64,000 nt of DNA from Paraburkholderia bryophila (GTDB taxonomy: Bacteria; Pseudomonadota; Gammaproteobacteria; Burkholderiales; Burkholderiaceae): contig NZ_JACCAS010000001.1 of the NCBI RefSeq assembly GCF_013409255.1, positions 3,224,001-3,288,000 of the forward strand, read 5' to 3'. Position 1 is the first letter of the stretch. Each line of letters opens with the position of its first letter. Below are positions 37,869 to 47,112 of the stretch, in pieces. Both the position numbers and the translations under genes were made by a program. The notes beneath the pieces are model-generated. The model searched no databases. It was not told the origin of the DNA and was given only the letters and a program-made list of their open reading frames with translations.

Positions 37869-38654
37869 TCAGGCGTTGCCGAACACGTAATTCGTCATTG
37901 CAAGCGAACGCTGGTAGGTCCCGAGCGATTGAATCGCCAGCGAATAGTCGTCGTCGGCCGCGCCCAGCGCCGCGAACACGGGCAGCAGATGCTCGTCGGT
38001 CGGATGCATCAGCACCGCGTGCGGCGCCTGGCGGCGATAGTCGAGCAGCGCGTCGATGTCGTGCGCGGCCAGTCTGTCTTCGAACCAGTCGGTGAATTCG
38101 GCGACGCGCGGATCGGCATCTTCCGGACGCGCGGAGAAATCCGCCGCACGCAGGTTGTGCGTGATCTGGCCGGAGCCGATCACCATCACGCCATCGTCCT
38201 TCAGCGAGCGCAGCGCGCGGCCGACGCGGAAATGGTGCGCAGCGTCCTGATGCGGCTGGATCGACAACTGTGCGACGGGCACGTCGGCGTCGGGGAACAT
38301 CAGCAGCATCGGCACCCAGGCGCCGTGATCGAGCCCGTGCGGCTGGGTGTCGGCAAGCACGCCATGTTCGCCGAGCAGCACAGCCGCGCGCCGCGCCACC
38401 TCGGGCGCGCCCGGCGCCGGGTACTGGATTTCGTACAACTGACGCGGAAAGCCGTAGAAATCGTGGATGGTTTCCGGCGCGGCAGACGTGCTCGCCACCG
38501 GCTGTGCCGTGCCCCAGTGAGCCGACAGCATCAGCACGGCTTGCGGACGCGGCAACTGCGCGCTCAGCACACCGAATTCGGCGGACGGTAGGGAAGGGTC
38601 GATCGGAAGCGTAGGCGCGCCGTGGGAAAGGAAAAGCGAAGGCAAGCGGTTCAT
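37869..38654 (-). CDS. Extradiol-type dioxygenase (YgiD/DODA family)
   Basis: 261 aa class III (LigB-fold) ring-cleavage family. Metal ligands expected at the N-terminal FLSHGAPTL His, the ILDHGAW-equivalent (HGLDHGAWVPMLL) His, and the SAHWGT His; LPVFAALGAA near the C-terminus. Relatives cleave L-DOPA at the 4,5-bond; YgiD does so in E. coli. The natural substrate here is unknown. Monocistronic by position. Confidence 0.9.
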   Translation of the reverse strand: MNRLPSLFLSHGAPTLPIDPSLPSAEFGVLSAQLPRPQAVLMLSAHWGTAQPVASTSAAPETIHDFYGFPRQLYEIQYPAPGAPEVARRAAVLLGEHGVLADTQPHGLDHGAWVPMLLMFPDADVPVAQLSIQPHQDAAHHFRVGRALRSLKDDGVMVIGSGQITHNLRAADFSARPEDADPRVAEFTDWFEDRLAAHDIDALLDYRRQAPHAVLMHPTDEHLLPVFAALGAADDDYSLAIQSLGTYQRSLAMTNYVFGNA

Positions 38655-38786
38655 GTCAGCAACGCAGCCGGGAGGGCGGGCGAAAAGGTTGGGTTGCTAT
38701 CAATATAGGTCCGCACCGCGGTTTGATAAACGGGTGAAAACGGAATTGATTGTGTCGCTGGTGTTGTTAATGAGGGGCGCTTGACG

Positions 38787-39386
38787 TCAGTCCTGCGCGT
38801 CCCGCAAACCCTGCCACACGGGCGACATAGCCGGCCCCAGCGCGAACAGATCCAGCACGCGCGCTACCGTGTGATCGACCATTTCGTCGATCGACGCAGG
38901 CTGGTTGTAGAACGCCGGCAGCGGCGGGAAGATCACCCCGCCCATCTCCGTGACCGCGGTCATGTTGCGCAGGTGCGCGAGATTGAACGGCGTTTCGCGC
39001 ACCAGCAGCACGAGCCGGCGGCGTTCCTTCAGGGTGACGTCGGCGGCGCGGGTGATCAGGTTGTCGGAGAAACCGTGCGCGACGCTCGCGAGCGTCTTCA
39101 TCGAACAAGGCGCGACGACCATGCCGTCGGTCGCGAACGAGCCGGACGCGATACTTGCGCCGACGTCGCGCACCGAATGGACGACATCCGCGAGCGGATG
39201 CACGTCTTCTTTGCTCAACTGGAGTTCGTGCTGGATGTTGAGCCAGCCCGCGCTCGAAATCAGCAGATGGCTCTCGACGCCGCCCAGCCGGCGCAACGTC
39301 TCGAGCAACCGGATACCGTAGATGGCGCCGGTTGCGCCGGTGATCGCAACGATCAGCCGGCGGGGCGCCGCAGCGCGTGTTTCCAT
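38787..39386 (-). CDS. ubiX: Flavin prenyltransferase UbiX
   Basis: 199 aa. UbiX attaches a dimethylallyl group to FMN to make the prenylated cofactor used by UbiD decarboxylase in ubiquinone synthesis. Motifs: ITGATGAIYGIRLLE (FMN phosphate), SGSFATDGMVVAPCSMKTLA, and RRLVLLVRETPFNLAHLRNM. No ubiD is in the window. It lies 61 bases downstream of grxD on the same strand. Confidence 0.95.
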   Translation of the reverse strand: METRAAAPRRLIVAITGATGAIYGIRLLETLRRLGGVESHLLISSAGWLNIQHELQLSKEDVHPLADVVHSVRDVGASIASGSFATDGMVVAPCSMKTLASVAHGFSDNLITRAADVTLKERRRLVLLVRETPFNLAHLRNMTAVTEMGGVIFPPLPAFYNQPASIDEMVDHTVARVLDLFALGPAMSPVWQGLRDAQD

Positions 39387-39447
39387 GGCTCGCGGCGCCT
39401 TAGATGAACTCGTGAAGTTCGTGAACGAACAGTCGAACCGGGGCCGT

Positions 39448-39759
39448 TCAGGCCGCGGCGAACAGTTGCTGCAGTTCGCCCGATTCGTACATTTCCATCA
39501 TGATGTCCGAGCCGCCGACGAATTCGCCCTTCACGTAGAGCTGCGGAATGGTCGGCCAGTTCGAGAACTGCTTGATGCCCTGGCGGACTTCGTCGTCTTC
39601 GAGCACGTTGACGGTTTTGATTTCCGCGACGCCGCACGCCTTCAGAATCTGGATGGCGCGGCCGGAAAAACCGCACATCGGGAACTGGGCGGTGCCCTTC
39701 ATGAAGAGGACGACGCCGTTTTCGTCGACGATTTGCTTGATGCGTTGTTGCGTATCCAT
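39448..39759 (-). CDS. grxD: Monothiol glutaredoxin GrxD
   Basis: 103 aa CGFS-type glutaredoxin that carries and transfers 2Fe-2S clusters. Active site MCGFSGRA with Cys29; glutathione contacts in KGTAQFPMC, and the [20 protein letters not shown] segment (split around the cis-Pro) is typical. It is a known partner of BolA/IbaG proteins, one of which is at 3585-3824. Downstream of prmC after 138 bases. Confidence 0.96.
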   Translation of the reverse strand: MDTQQRIKQIVDENGVVLFMKGTAQFPMCGFSGRAIQILKACGVAEIKTVNVLEDDEVRQGIKQFSNWPTIPQLYVKGEFVGGSDIMMEMYESGELQQLFAAA

Positions 39760-39897
39760 GACTGACCTTGCGGTTCCGTGATGTGTAGGGAATAGGCTGA
39801 AATGATAGCGGATTTCGGTATAGCCGGCCGAGCACCGCTTCGACCTTGGGATGACTTCTGTGTGAATCGTGGTCCGAGGGCGGGTTTGACGTCTGAT

Positions 39898-40746
39898 TCA
39901 GCCGGGCAACCGCCCGCCGCTGATTCGTTCGATGCCCGCCAGATCGCGCTCCGAGCGCACTTGTGCGAACCCTTGCGCCGTCAGCAGCGCGCGGACGGCG
40001 TCGGCCTGATCGTAGCCGTGTTCGATCCACAAGACGCCGTGGGCGGCGAGGCGCGCGGGCGCGCCGGCGACGATCGCGCGGATCGCGCTGAGGCCGTCGG
40101 CTTCGTCGGTGAGTGCGCCGCGCGGTTCGAAGCGCAGATCGCCTTCCGCCAGATGCGGATCGCCGCTCGCGATATACGGCGGGTTGCTGACGATCACGTC
40201 AAAACGCAGCGCGGCGTCGAGCGCCGCGTACCAGTCGCTTTGGCTTAAAACCGTGGCGCCGCCGGGGCGTTTTGCGTCCAGGAGACGCGCGGCGTTGCGC
40301 GTTGCCACCGCCAGCGCTTCGGCGGAGCGATCCAGCGCGTGGACTTGCGCGTCCGGCCGCGTCGACGCGATCGCGACCGCAATTGCGCCGGTGCCGGTGC
40401 CGAGATCGAGCACGCGCGGCCGCGACAGGCCTTCCATTGCCGCCAGGGCGGTTTCGACCAGCAATTCGGTTTCAGGCCGCGGAATCAGCACGTCCGGCGT
40501 GACTTCGAAATCGAGGCCGAAAAATTCCCGCGCGCCGACCAGTTGCGCGATCGGCTCACCGGCCACCCGCCGCGCTTCCAATGCGCGATAACGCTCGACT
40601 GCAGCGCTCTCGAGCGTTTCATCGCTCCGCGTGATCAACTGCGTATGACGCCAGCCGAGCACGTGCGTGAGCAGAATCCGCGCTTCGAGCGGCGGCAGCG
40701 GCGACGCGCGCAACAACGCGGTGGGCGTGACGGGCGTGGCATTCAT
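39898..40746 (-). CDS. prmC: Release factor glutamine methyltransferase PrmC
   Basis: 282 aa. N5-methylates the Gln of the GGQ motif in RF1 and RF2. SAM motif LDLGTGTGAIAVAIA and catalytic SNPPYIAS are present, with the N-terminal helical substrate-binding domain (ARILLTHVLGWRHTQL). Begins 10 bases after prfA, the gene for its substrate. Confidence 0.96.
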   Translation of the reverse strand: MNATPVTPTALLRASPLPPLEARILLTHVLGWRHTQLITRSDETLESAAVERYRALEARRVAGEPIAQLVGAREFFGLDFEVTPDVLIPRPETELLVETALAAMEGLSRPRVLDLGTGTGAIAVAIASTRPDAQVHALDRSAEALAVATRNAARLLDAKRPGGATVLSQSDWYAALDAALRFDVIVSNPPYIASGDPHLAEGDLRFEPRGALTDEADGLSAIRAIVAGAPARLAAHGVLWIEHGYDQADAVRALLTAQGFAQVRSERDLAGIERISGGRLPG

Positions 40747-40756
40747 CGTCGGCGCT

Positions 40757-41839
40757 TTAGTCCGAATCGCCTAGCGACGCCAGCAACTCGGCCTGATGTT
40801 CGCTGACGAGCGCTGCGATCAACTCGTCGAGATCGCCGTCCATCAGCGCGTCAAGGCGATACAGCGTCAGGTTGATCCGGTGATCGGTCATGCGCCCTTG
40901 CGGGAAGTTATACGTGCGAATCCGCTCCGAGCGGTCGCCCGAGCCGATCAGGCTCTTGCGCGTGGCGGCTTCCTTCGCGTGCTGTTCTTGCGACTGCTTG
41001 TCCTTGATGCGCGCGGCCAGCACCTTCAGCGCGCGATCCTTGTTCTTGTGCTGCGAACGGTCGTCCTGACATTCGACGACGATGCCGGTCGGCAAGTGCG
41101 TGACACGCACGGCCGAATCGGTCTTGTTGATGTGCTGCCCGCCCGCGCCCGACGCCCGGAACGTGTCGATCCGCAGATCGGCCGGGTTGATTTCGACTTC
41201 GCCGATTTCATCCGCTTCCGGCATGACCGCGACCGTGCACGCCGACGTGTGGATGCGCCCTTGCGTTTCGGTGGCCGGCACGCGCTGCACGCGGTGACCG
41301 CCCGACTCGAACTTGAGCTTTGAATACGCGGCTTCGCCGGCGATCCGCACGATCACTTCCTTATAGCCGCCCAGATCCGATTCGCTGGCCGACATCATCT
41401 CGACCTGCCAGCGGTTGCGCTCGGCATAGCGCAGGTACATACGCAGCAGATCGCCCGCGAACAACGCGGATTCGTCGCCGCCGGTGCCCGCACGGATTTC
41501 GACGTAGATATTGCGGTCGTCGTTCGGATCCTTCGGCAGCAGCATTTTTTGCAGCTCCGCGCCGAGCTTCTCCATCCGCTCGCGCGCCGCGCGGATTTCT
41601 TCTTCGGCGAAGTCGCGCATCGACGCGTCCGTCAGCAGTTCCTGCGCGGTCTCCGCGTCGTTCATGGCCTGCCGCCACAGCGCGTAATGCTCGACCAAGG
41701 GGCCCAGCTCCGCGTGCTCGCGTGTGAGCTTGCGGTATTGATCGAGATTCGAGGTGATGTCCTCGCGGCTCAACAGGTCGTTCAGTTCGGCCAGTCGGGT
41801 AGTGAGCTGGTCGAGCTTGCGTTGCATGCTCGTTTTCAT
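40757..41839 (-). CDS. prfA: Peptide chain release factor 1
   Basis: 360 aa; terminates translation at UAA and UAG. Codon-recognition tripeptide PAT at residues 188-190 ([11 protein letters not shown]) marks it as RF1 and not RF2, and the peptidyl-hydrolysis GGQ is at 233-235. Central in the hemA-prfA-prmC series also seen in enterobacteria. Confidence 0.97.
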   Translation of the reverse strand: MKTSMQRKLDQLTTRLAELNDLLSREDITSNLDQYRKLTREHAELGPLVEHYALWRQAMNDAETAQELLTDASMRDFAEEEIRAARERMEKLGAELQKMLLPKDPNDDRNIYVEIRAGTGGDESALFAGDLLRMYLRYAERNRWQVEMMSASESDLGGYKEVIVRIAGEAAYSKLKFESGGHRVQRVPATETQGRIHTSACTVAVMPEADEIGEVEINPADLRIDTFRASGAGGQHINKTDSAVRVTHLPTGIVVECQDDRSQHKNKDRALKVLAARIKDKQSQEQHAKEAATRKSLIGSGDRSERIRTYNFPQGRMTDHRINLTLYRLDALMDGDLDELIAALVSEHQAELLASLGDSD

Positions 41840-41961
41840 CGGACGGGGTTCGGAGCGGGCTCCGGAAAAGACGGCGACTAGGGAAATGGGCTGATGCCCT
41901 GGTCAGAAGCACGTCGCGGGCCACCGTGGGTGGCGCGGACCGCGCGGCGGAGGCTGCGCCG

Positions 41962-43248
41962 CTAACGCTCCGTGGAACCGGAGTGTTTGTAGAAACCGCT
42001 CATCAATTCGATGAGCGTGTCACGGTTTTCGCTGCTCGCGCGATTGAGCGCGTGCGTGGGCCCGTGGATCAGCTTGTTGGTGAGCGCCTGCGACAGCGCT
42101 TCGAGCACCGCAGCCGGATCGTCGCCGCGCGCGAGCATTTTCTGCGCACGTTCGACTTCGGCACGGCGCAGCACGTCGGCCTGCGTGTGCATATGGCGGA
42201 TCACCGGCACGATGCTGCGCGCGTCGAGCCACTGCATGAAGTTCTGCACGCGCGTTTCGATGATGGCTTCGGCTTGCGCGACCGCGGCCTGACGCGAGGC
42301 ATTGCCTTCGCGGACGATCGCGCCGAGGTCGTCGACGGTGTACAGAAACACGTCTTCGAGCTTGCCGACTTCGGGTTCGATGTCGCGCGGAACCGCCAGA
42401 TCGACCATGAAAATCGGCCGGTGACGACGCGCTTTCACCGCCCGCTCAACCGCGCCCAGACCGATGATCGGCAAGGTGGACGCCGTGCACGACACGATGA
42501 TGTCGAATTCGTGCATGCGAGTGGGCAGTTCCGACAGCGGAATAGCGCGGCCGTTAAAGCGCTCGGCGAGCCGCGTACCGCGTTCGGCCGTACGGTTCGC
42601 GACCACCAGTTCACGCGGCTGCTGCGCGGCGAAGTGCGTGGCGCACAGCTCGATCATTTCGCCCGCGCCGATGAACAGCACGCGCTGGTTCGAAACCTTG
42701 TCGAAAATGCGTTGCGCGAGCCGCACGGCGGCCGCGGCCATCGAAACCGACTGCGCGCCGATTTCGGTGGTGCTGCGCACTTCTTTCGCGACGGCGAAGG
42801 TGCGCTGGAACAACTGGTTCAGATACGTGCCGAGTGCGCCGGCTTCGGAGGCGGTGCGCACCGCGTCCTTCATTTGTCCGACGATTTGCGTTTCGCCCAA
42901 CACCATCGAATCGAGACCCGACGCGACGCGGAACGCGTGGCGCACGGCCTCCGACTGCGGCAACGCGTAGACGTGCGGCGCGAGTTCGTCGATGGGCAGG
43001 TTATGGTATTTCGACAGCCATTGGATCGCGGCTTCGCGCGCGGCCTGGTCGTCGGTGACGCAATAAAGCTCGGTGCGATTACAGGTGGACAGAATCGCCG
43101 CTTCCGGCGCTGTACGGGCCGTACGGCCGAGCCAGGCGCTCTTGAAGGTGTCCAGTGCGGGCTTGATCTGTTCGAGCGGAAACGCCACGCGTTCGCGCAA
43201 GGCGACAGGCGCAGTGTGGTGATTGATTCCGATCGCTAGAAGCTGCAT
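41962..43248 (-). CDS. hemA: Glutamyl-tRNA reductase HemA
   Basis: 428 aa; reduces glutamyl-tRNA to glutamate-1-semialdehyde, the first step of C5-pathway tetrapyrrole synthesis. Catalytic Cys56 in [16 protein letters not shown] fold [13 protein letters not shown], and the C-terminal dimerisation region. ATG at 43248. prfA follows after 122 bases. Confidence 0.97.
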   Translation of the reverse strand: MQLLAIGINHHTAPVALRERVAFPLEQIKPALDTFKSAWLGRTARTAPEAAILSTCNRTELYCVTDDQAAREAAIQWLSKYHNLPIDELAPHVYALPQSEAVRHAFRVASGLDSMVLGETQIVGQMKDAVRTASEAGALGTYLNQLFQRTFAVAKEVRSTTEIGAQSVSMAAAAVRLAQRIFDKVSNQRVLFIGAGEMIELCATHFAAQQPRELVVANRTAERGTRLAERFNGRAIPLSELPTRMHEFDIIVSCTASTLPIIGLGAVERAVKARRHRPIFMVDLAVPRDIEPEVGKLEDVFLYTVDDLGAIVREGNASRQAAVAQAEAIIETRVQNFMQWLDARSIVPVIRHMHTQADVLRRAEVERAQKMLARGDDPAAVLEALSQALTNKLIHGPTHALNRASSENRDTLIELMSGFYKHSGSTER

Positions 43249-43311
43249 TTGGGGGAGCTAAGGTTTAGCCCAATATTATAGCGTTTCCAAGATTCTTACA
43301 TTGGACGCGTG

Positions 43312-44034
43312 TCAACCCACTTTTACGGCGGCCTCTACGGCAGTCTCCAGCGGGATCGCGTCGAGTTGGTAGCCGTATCCGTAAAGCGGCGTCAGACAAT
43401 AGCCGAGCTCCGGGCGCAACTGCAATTTACTGCGTACGCGCGACGCATGTGTGTCGACCGTCCGCGACTTCAGGTCGCGGCGGCGCGACCAGACGGTTTC
43501 GAGAATATGCGCCCGCGACACCGGGCGAGACAGATTGTTGAACAGCAGCAGCGCAAAGCGGAATTCTTTCGGCGTCAGCGTGACTGTTAGATTACGAAAT
43601 GTGACGGCTAGCGCGGCGGTGTCGAACGCATAACCGCCGATTACGTCGCGCCGCCGGTTGAGCGGCCGCCGCAGTCCGGCGCGACGCAGTACGGCGTCGA
43701 CCCGCGCAAGCATTTCGGGGCCGCGAACCGGTTTGCTGAGGCAGTCGTCGGCGCCGGCGTGCAGCGCCGCGACGATCTGGCTTTCGCGCGGCGCAGACAT
43801 CAGCACGATCACCGGCAGGCCCGGCAGGACAGTGCGGGCGCGCGGAATCACGTCTTCGGCGGAGTGGTCGCCGGCCCAGCTTTCGGTGATAAGTAGATCG
43901 AAAAAGTCGTCCGCGGCGCGCTGCAGGAACGCGGCGCTCGCGGTGAAGTGATAGCAGACGTGGCCGCCGGCGAAAATTAGCCGGCCAACCAGTTTGGCGT
44001 GCGGTAGATCCGGCTCAATCAGGGCGATTCGCAT
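43312..44034 (-). CDS. Orphan OmpR-type response regulator with Glu at the phospho-acceptor site
   Basis: 240 aa. Receiver domain at about residues 1-115, winged-helix DNA-binding domain at about 130-230 (LTPKEFRFALLLFNN, then SRTVDTHASRVRSKL and YGYGYQL). The acidic pocket EPD is at 7-9 and the conserved Lys is in SKPV, but where DLLILD is usual the sequence is FDLLITES, so Glu51 stands in the Asp position. Glu there often mimics phosphorylation. No sensor kinase is adjacent. Lies between hemA and a small membrane protein gene. Targets unknown. Confidence 0.85.
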   Translation of the reverse strand: MRIALIEPDLPHAKLVGRLIFAGGHVCYHFTASAAFLQRAADDFFDLLITESWAGDHSAEDVIPRARTVLPGLPVIVLMSAPRESQIVAALHAGADDCLSKPVRGPEMLARVDAVLRRAGLRRPLNRRRDVIGGYAFDTAALAVTFRNLTVTLTPKEFRFALLLFNNLSRPVSRAHILETVWSRRRDLKSRTVDTHASRVRSKLQLRPELGYCLTPLYGYGYQLDAIPLETAVEAAVKVG

Positions 44035-44238
44035 AGCGCGCTTTCAGCGTGGCAATGACCGAGAACCAGGCATATCCGTAAGGCTTACAGCTTGCCTAAC
44101 ATCACACCGACCCCTAAACTCAACCGCTATGCGGAAAGCGCCGTGCTGAACTTCTATAGTTAATGAGACAAAAATGTTAGCTGTCCTGGCCCCTTGCGCC
44201 CATGAGACAAATCTGAAATCGCGCGGGGTCGGCTGCTA

Positions 44239-44493
44239 ATGGGGTGGCCCGGTGTCGTCGTCCTGGGATTGGCGATCGGCCTGGCGGGCTGGTGGCTGCA
44301 TCCGTTGCGCCGCTCGAGCCGCGCTCGTTGGTGGATGGCACTACTGGCTGGGGTGGTAGGCGCCGCAGTCGCGCTCATGGCCGGCAATGTGACCGGTCTC
44401 TTTCATGATGGCGACACGCTCGAATGGCCGGTTTGCACCGCCGTTGCGTTGATCGCCGTTGCCGTGACGGTCGGCTCGCTTTCCCGTCGATGA
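44239..44493 (+). CDS. Small membrane protein, possibly GlsB/YeaQ-like
   Basis: 84 aa with three predicted spans: residues about 4-20 (GVVVLGLAIGLAGWWL), 30-48 (WWMALLAGVVGAAVALMAG) and 62-80 (VCTAVALIAVAVTVGSL). Glycine spacing and size resemble the YeaQ/GlsB (transglycosylase-associated) family, without a decisive motif. No clear ribosome-binding site; the ATG at 44239 is the only good start. Ends 19 bases before pepP. Divergent from the response regulator; a direct repeat lies in the gap. Confidence 0.6.
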   Translation: MGWPGVVVLGLAIGLAGWWLHPLRRSSRARWWMALLAGVVGAAVALMAGNVTGLFHDGDTLEWPVCTAVALIAVAVTVGSLSRR

Positions 44494-44512
44494 ATATTTG
44501 CAGGTGACTCTG

Positions 44513-46330
44513 ATGAACGCCCGACTTCCCGAAACATCCTCTATTCCCGAACGGCTCGCCACTTTGCGTGACGCAATGGCGCGCGAAGGCGTTGCTGCTT
44601 ATCTCGTGCCGTCCGCGGATCCGCATCTTTCCGAATATCTACCGGGGCGCTGGCAAGGCCGGCAATGGCTATCGGGTTTCACCGGCTCGGCGGGCACGCT
44701 GATCGTCACGGCGGATTTTGCCGGTGTCTGGACCGATAGCCGCTATTGGGAACAGGCCAATGCGCAACTAGCCGGCACGACCGTTCAGTTGATGAAGATG
44801 ACCGGCGGCCAGCAGACCGCGCCGCATTTCGAATGGCTCGCGCAGAACGTTGCGAGCGGCGGTACGGTCGGCGTGGACGGCGCGGTGCTCGGCGTGGCGG
44901 CCGCGCGCTCGCTGACGCTCGCGCTCGGCGCGCGTGGCGTGAAGCTGCGCACCGACGTCGATCTGTTCGACACGATCTGGCCGCAGCGTCCGTCGCTGCC
45001 GGCCGCCGCCGTGTTTGAACATGCCGCGCCGCATGCCGGCGTCGCGCGTGCTGACAAGCTTGCGCAGATTCGTCGTGCGATGGCGGAGAAGGGCGCGCAG
45101 TGGCACTTCATTTCCACGCTCGACGACCTCGCATGGCTGCTGAATCTGCGTGGCGCCGACGTCAGCTACAACCCGGTGTTCGTCGCGCATGCGCTGATCG
45201 GTGTGGACCGCGCGTCGCTGTTCGTGTCGGACGGCAAGGTGCCGCAAGCGCTGGCCGACGCGTTGGCGCGCGACGGCATCAGCGTCGAGCCCTATGCGAA
45301 GGCGGCCGAGGCGCTGGCAGCGCTGCCAGCCGCCAGCGCGCTGCTGATCGACCCGCGCCGGATTACCTACGGTTCGCTGCAATCGGTGCCGTCCTCGGTC
45401 AAGGTGGTCGAGGCGGTCAATCCGTCCACGTTCTTCAAGTCACGCAAGACGGAAGCTGAAGCCGAGCATGTGCGCGAGACCATGGAGCAGGACGGCGCGG
45501 CGCTCGCCGAATTTTTCGCGTGGCTGGAAAGCGCGCTGGACAGCGGCGAATCCCTCACCGAAATGACCATCGACGAACGTCTGACGGCGGCGCGTGAGCG
45601 TCGTCCGGGGTTCGTGTCGCTGAGCTTTGCGACGATCGCGGGCTTCAACGGGAACGGCGCGATGCCGCACTATCGCGCGACCGAGTCTTCGCATGCGGTG
45701 ATCGAAGGCAACGGTTTGCTGCTGATCGATTCGGGCGCGCAGTATCTGAGCGGCACGACAGACATCACCCGCGTCGTGCCGATCGGCACGCTCAGCGAGG
45801 CGCAACGGCGCGATTTCACGATCGTGCTGAAAGGCACGATGGCGTTGTCGCGCGCGCAATTTCCGCGCGGCATCCGTTCGCCGATGCTCGACGCGATCGC
45901 CCGTGCGCCGATCTGGGAAGCCGGCGCCGATTACGGTCACGGCACCGGCCACGGCGTGGGCTACTTCCTGAATGTGCACGAAGGCCCGCAAGTGATTTCG
46001 CACTACGCGCCGGCCGAACCGTGGACCGCCATGGAAGAGGGCATGATCACCTCGGTCGAGCCGGGCATTTACCGGCCGGGCAAGTGGGGTGTGCGGATCG
46101 AAAACCTCGTGCTGAACGTGCCGGCGGAAAAAACCGAGTTCGGCGATTTCCTCAAGTTCGAGACCTTGACGCTGTGCCCGATCGACACGCGCTGCCTCGA
46201 CCTGTCGCTGCTGCGCGACGACGAACGCGCGTGGCTCAACGCGTATCACGAGACGGTGCGCACGCGCCTGTCGCCGCATGTTTCCGGCGACGCCCTGGCG
46301 TGGCTCGATCTGCGCACGCAACCCATCTAA
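44513..46330 (+). CDS. Xaa-Pro aminopeptidase (M24B)
   Basis: 605 aa metallo-aminopeptidase removing residues before proline. Two N-terminal creatinase-like domains and a C-terminal pita-bread domain; this three-domain size is the eukaryote-like APP1 form, longer than E. coli PepP (about 440). Metal ligands: Asp in LLIDSGAQY, Asp in TDITR, His in GTGHGVGYFLNVHEGP, Glu in SVEPGIY and Glu in RIENLV. Start at 44513 has CAGGTGA upstream. Confidence 0.95.
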   Translation: MNARLPETSSIPERLATLRDAMAREGVAAYLVPSADPHLSEYLPGRWQGRQWLSGFTGSAGTLIVTADFAGVWTDSRYWEQANAQLAGTTVQLMKMTGGQQTAPHFEWLAQNVASGGTVGVDGAVLGVAAARSLTLALGARGVKLRTDVDLFDTIWPQRPSLPAAAVFEHAAPHAGVARADKLAQIRRAMAEKGAQWHFISTLDDLAWLLNLRGADVSYNPVFVAHALIGVDRASLFVSDGKVPQALADALARDGISVEPYAKAAEALAALPAASALLIDPRRITYGSLQSVPSSVKVVEAVNPSTFFKSRKTEAEAEHVRETMEQDGAALAEFFAWLESALDSGESLTEMTIDERLTAARERRPGFVSLSFATIAGFNGNGAMPHYRATESSHAVIEGNGLLLIDSGAQYLSGTTDITRVVPIGTLSEAQRRDFTIVLKGTMALSRAQFPRGIRSPMLDAIARAPIWEAGADYGHGTGHGVGYFLNVHEGPQVISHYAPAEPWTAMEEGMITSVEPGIYRPGKWGVRIENLVLNVPAEKTEFGDFLKFETLTLCPIDTRCLDLSLLRDDERAWLNAYHETVRTRLSPHVSGDALAWLDLRTQPI

Positions 46331-46369
46331 GCGCCGCAGCAGATCGGCGTTCGTACGGAGAAAGAGTGC

Positions 46370-46993
46370 ATGGCGATCAAGGCGGTGGTGTTCGATTTCG
46401 GCGGCGTGTTGATCGACTGGAGCCCCGAGTATCTGTATCGCAAGCTGATTCCTGACGAAACCGAGCGCCGCTGGTTTCTGACGCATGTCTGTTCGATGGA
46501 ATGGGTGATCCGGCAGGACGGCGGCCAGCCGATCGCCGAGGCCACGGACGAACTGATCGCGAAGTTTCCCGACCACGAAGCGCTGATCCGCGCGTTCTAC
46601 GAGCGCTGGCATGAGATGGTGGCCGGCGTGCTGGAACAGGGCGTGGCGCTAATGGAAAAGCTCGAAGCCGCCGAGGTGCCGCTGTTCGGGCTGACCAACT
46701 GGTCGGCTGAGACGTTTCCGTATGCGTGGGAGCATTACCCGGTGCTGCGGCGGTTTCGCGACGTCGTCGTGTCGGGGCGGGTGGGGCTGGCGAAGCCGGA
46801 TCCGGCGATCTTTGCGGCCATGCTCGAGCGGATTCATGTGCAGATGCCGGGCATCGAGCCCGGTGAGCTGGTTTTCATCGACGACAATCAGAAGAACGCC
46901 GACGCCGCGACGGCGCTCGGCTGGCATGGTGTGCATCACACCAGCGCCGAGCAGACGGAAGCGAAATTGCGCGAACTGGGTTTGCCGGTTTAA
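46370..46993 (+). CDS. HAD-superfamily hydrolase (YihX-like)
   Basis: 207 aa. Nucleophile Asp9 in VVFDFGGVLIDW; motif II in FGLTNWSAE; motif III lysine in GLAKPDPAIF; motif IV FIDDNQKNADAATALG. A helical cap lies between motifs I and II. The second position of the usual DxD is Gly, as in several sugar-phosphatase and dehalogenase-like members. Likely a phosphatase of a small metabolite; substrate unknown. 39 bases after pepP. Confidence 0.9.
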   Translation: MAIKAVVFDFGGVLIDWSPEYLYRKLIPDETERRWFLTHVCSMEWVIRQDGGQPIAEATDELIAKFPDHEALIRAFYERWHEMVAGVLEQGVALMEKLEAAEVPLFGLTNWSAETFPYAWEHYPVLRRFRDVVVSGRVGLAKPDPAIFAAMLERIHVQMPGIEPGELVFIDDNQKNADAATALGWHGVHHTSAEQTEAKLRELGLPV

Positions 46994-47112
46994 GCGTGGT
47001 TTCTTTTAGAGCGGAGCAGGCGTGCCGGTTTCCAGATGAGGCCAGATAGGCCCAAGCAAAGCTCGGGCAAGTCCAGGCAAGCCGTCTCGCCTCCGCTCTA
47101 CATCGCTAGCTG

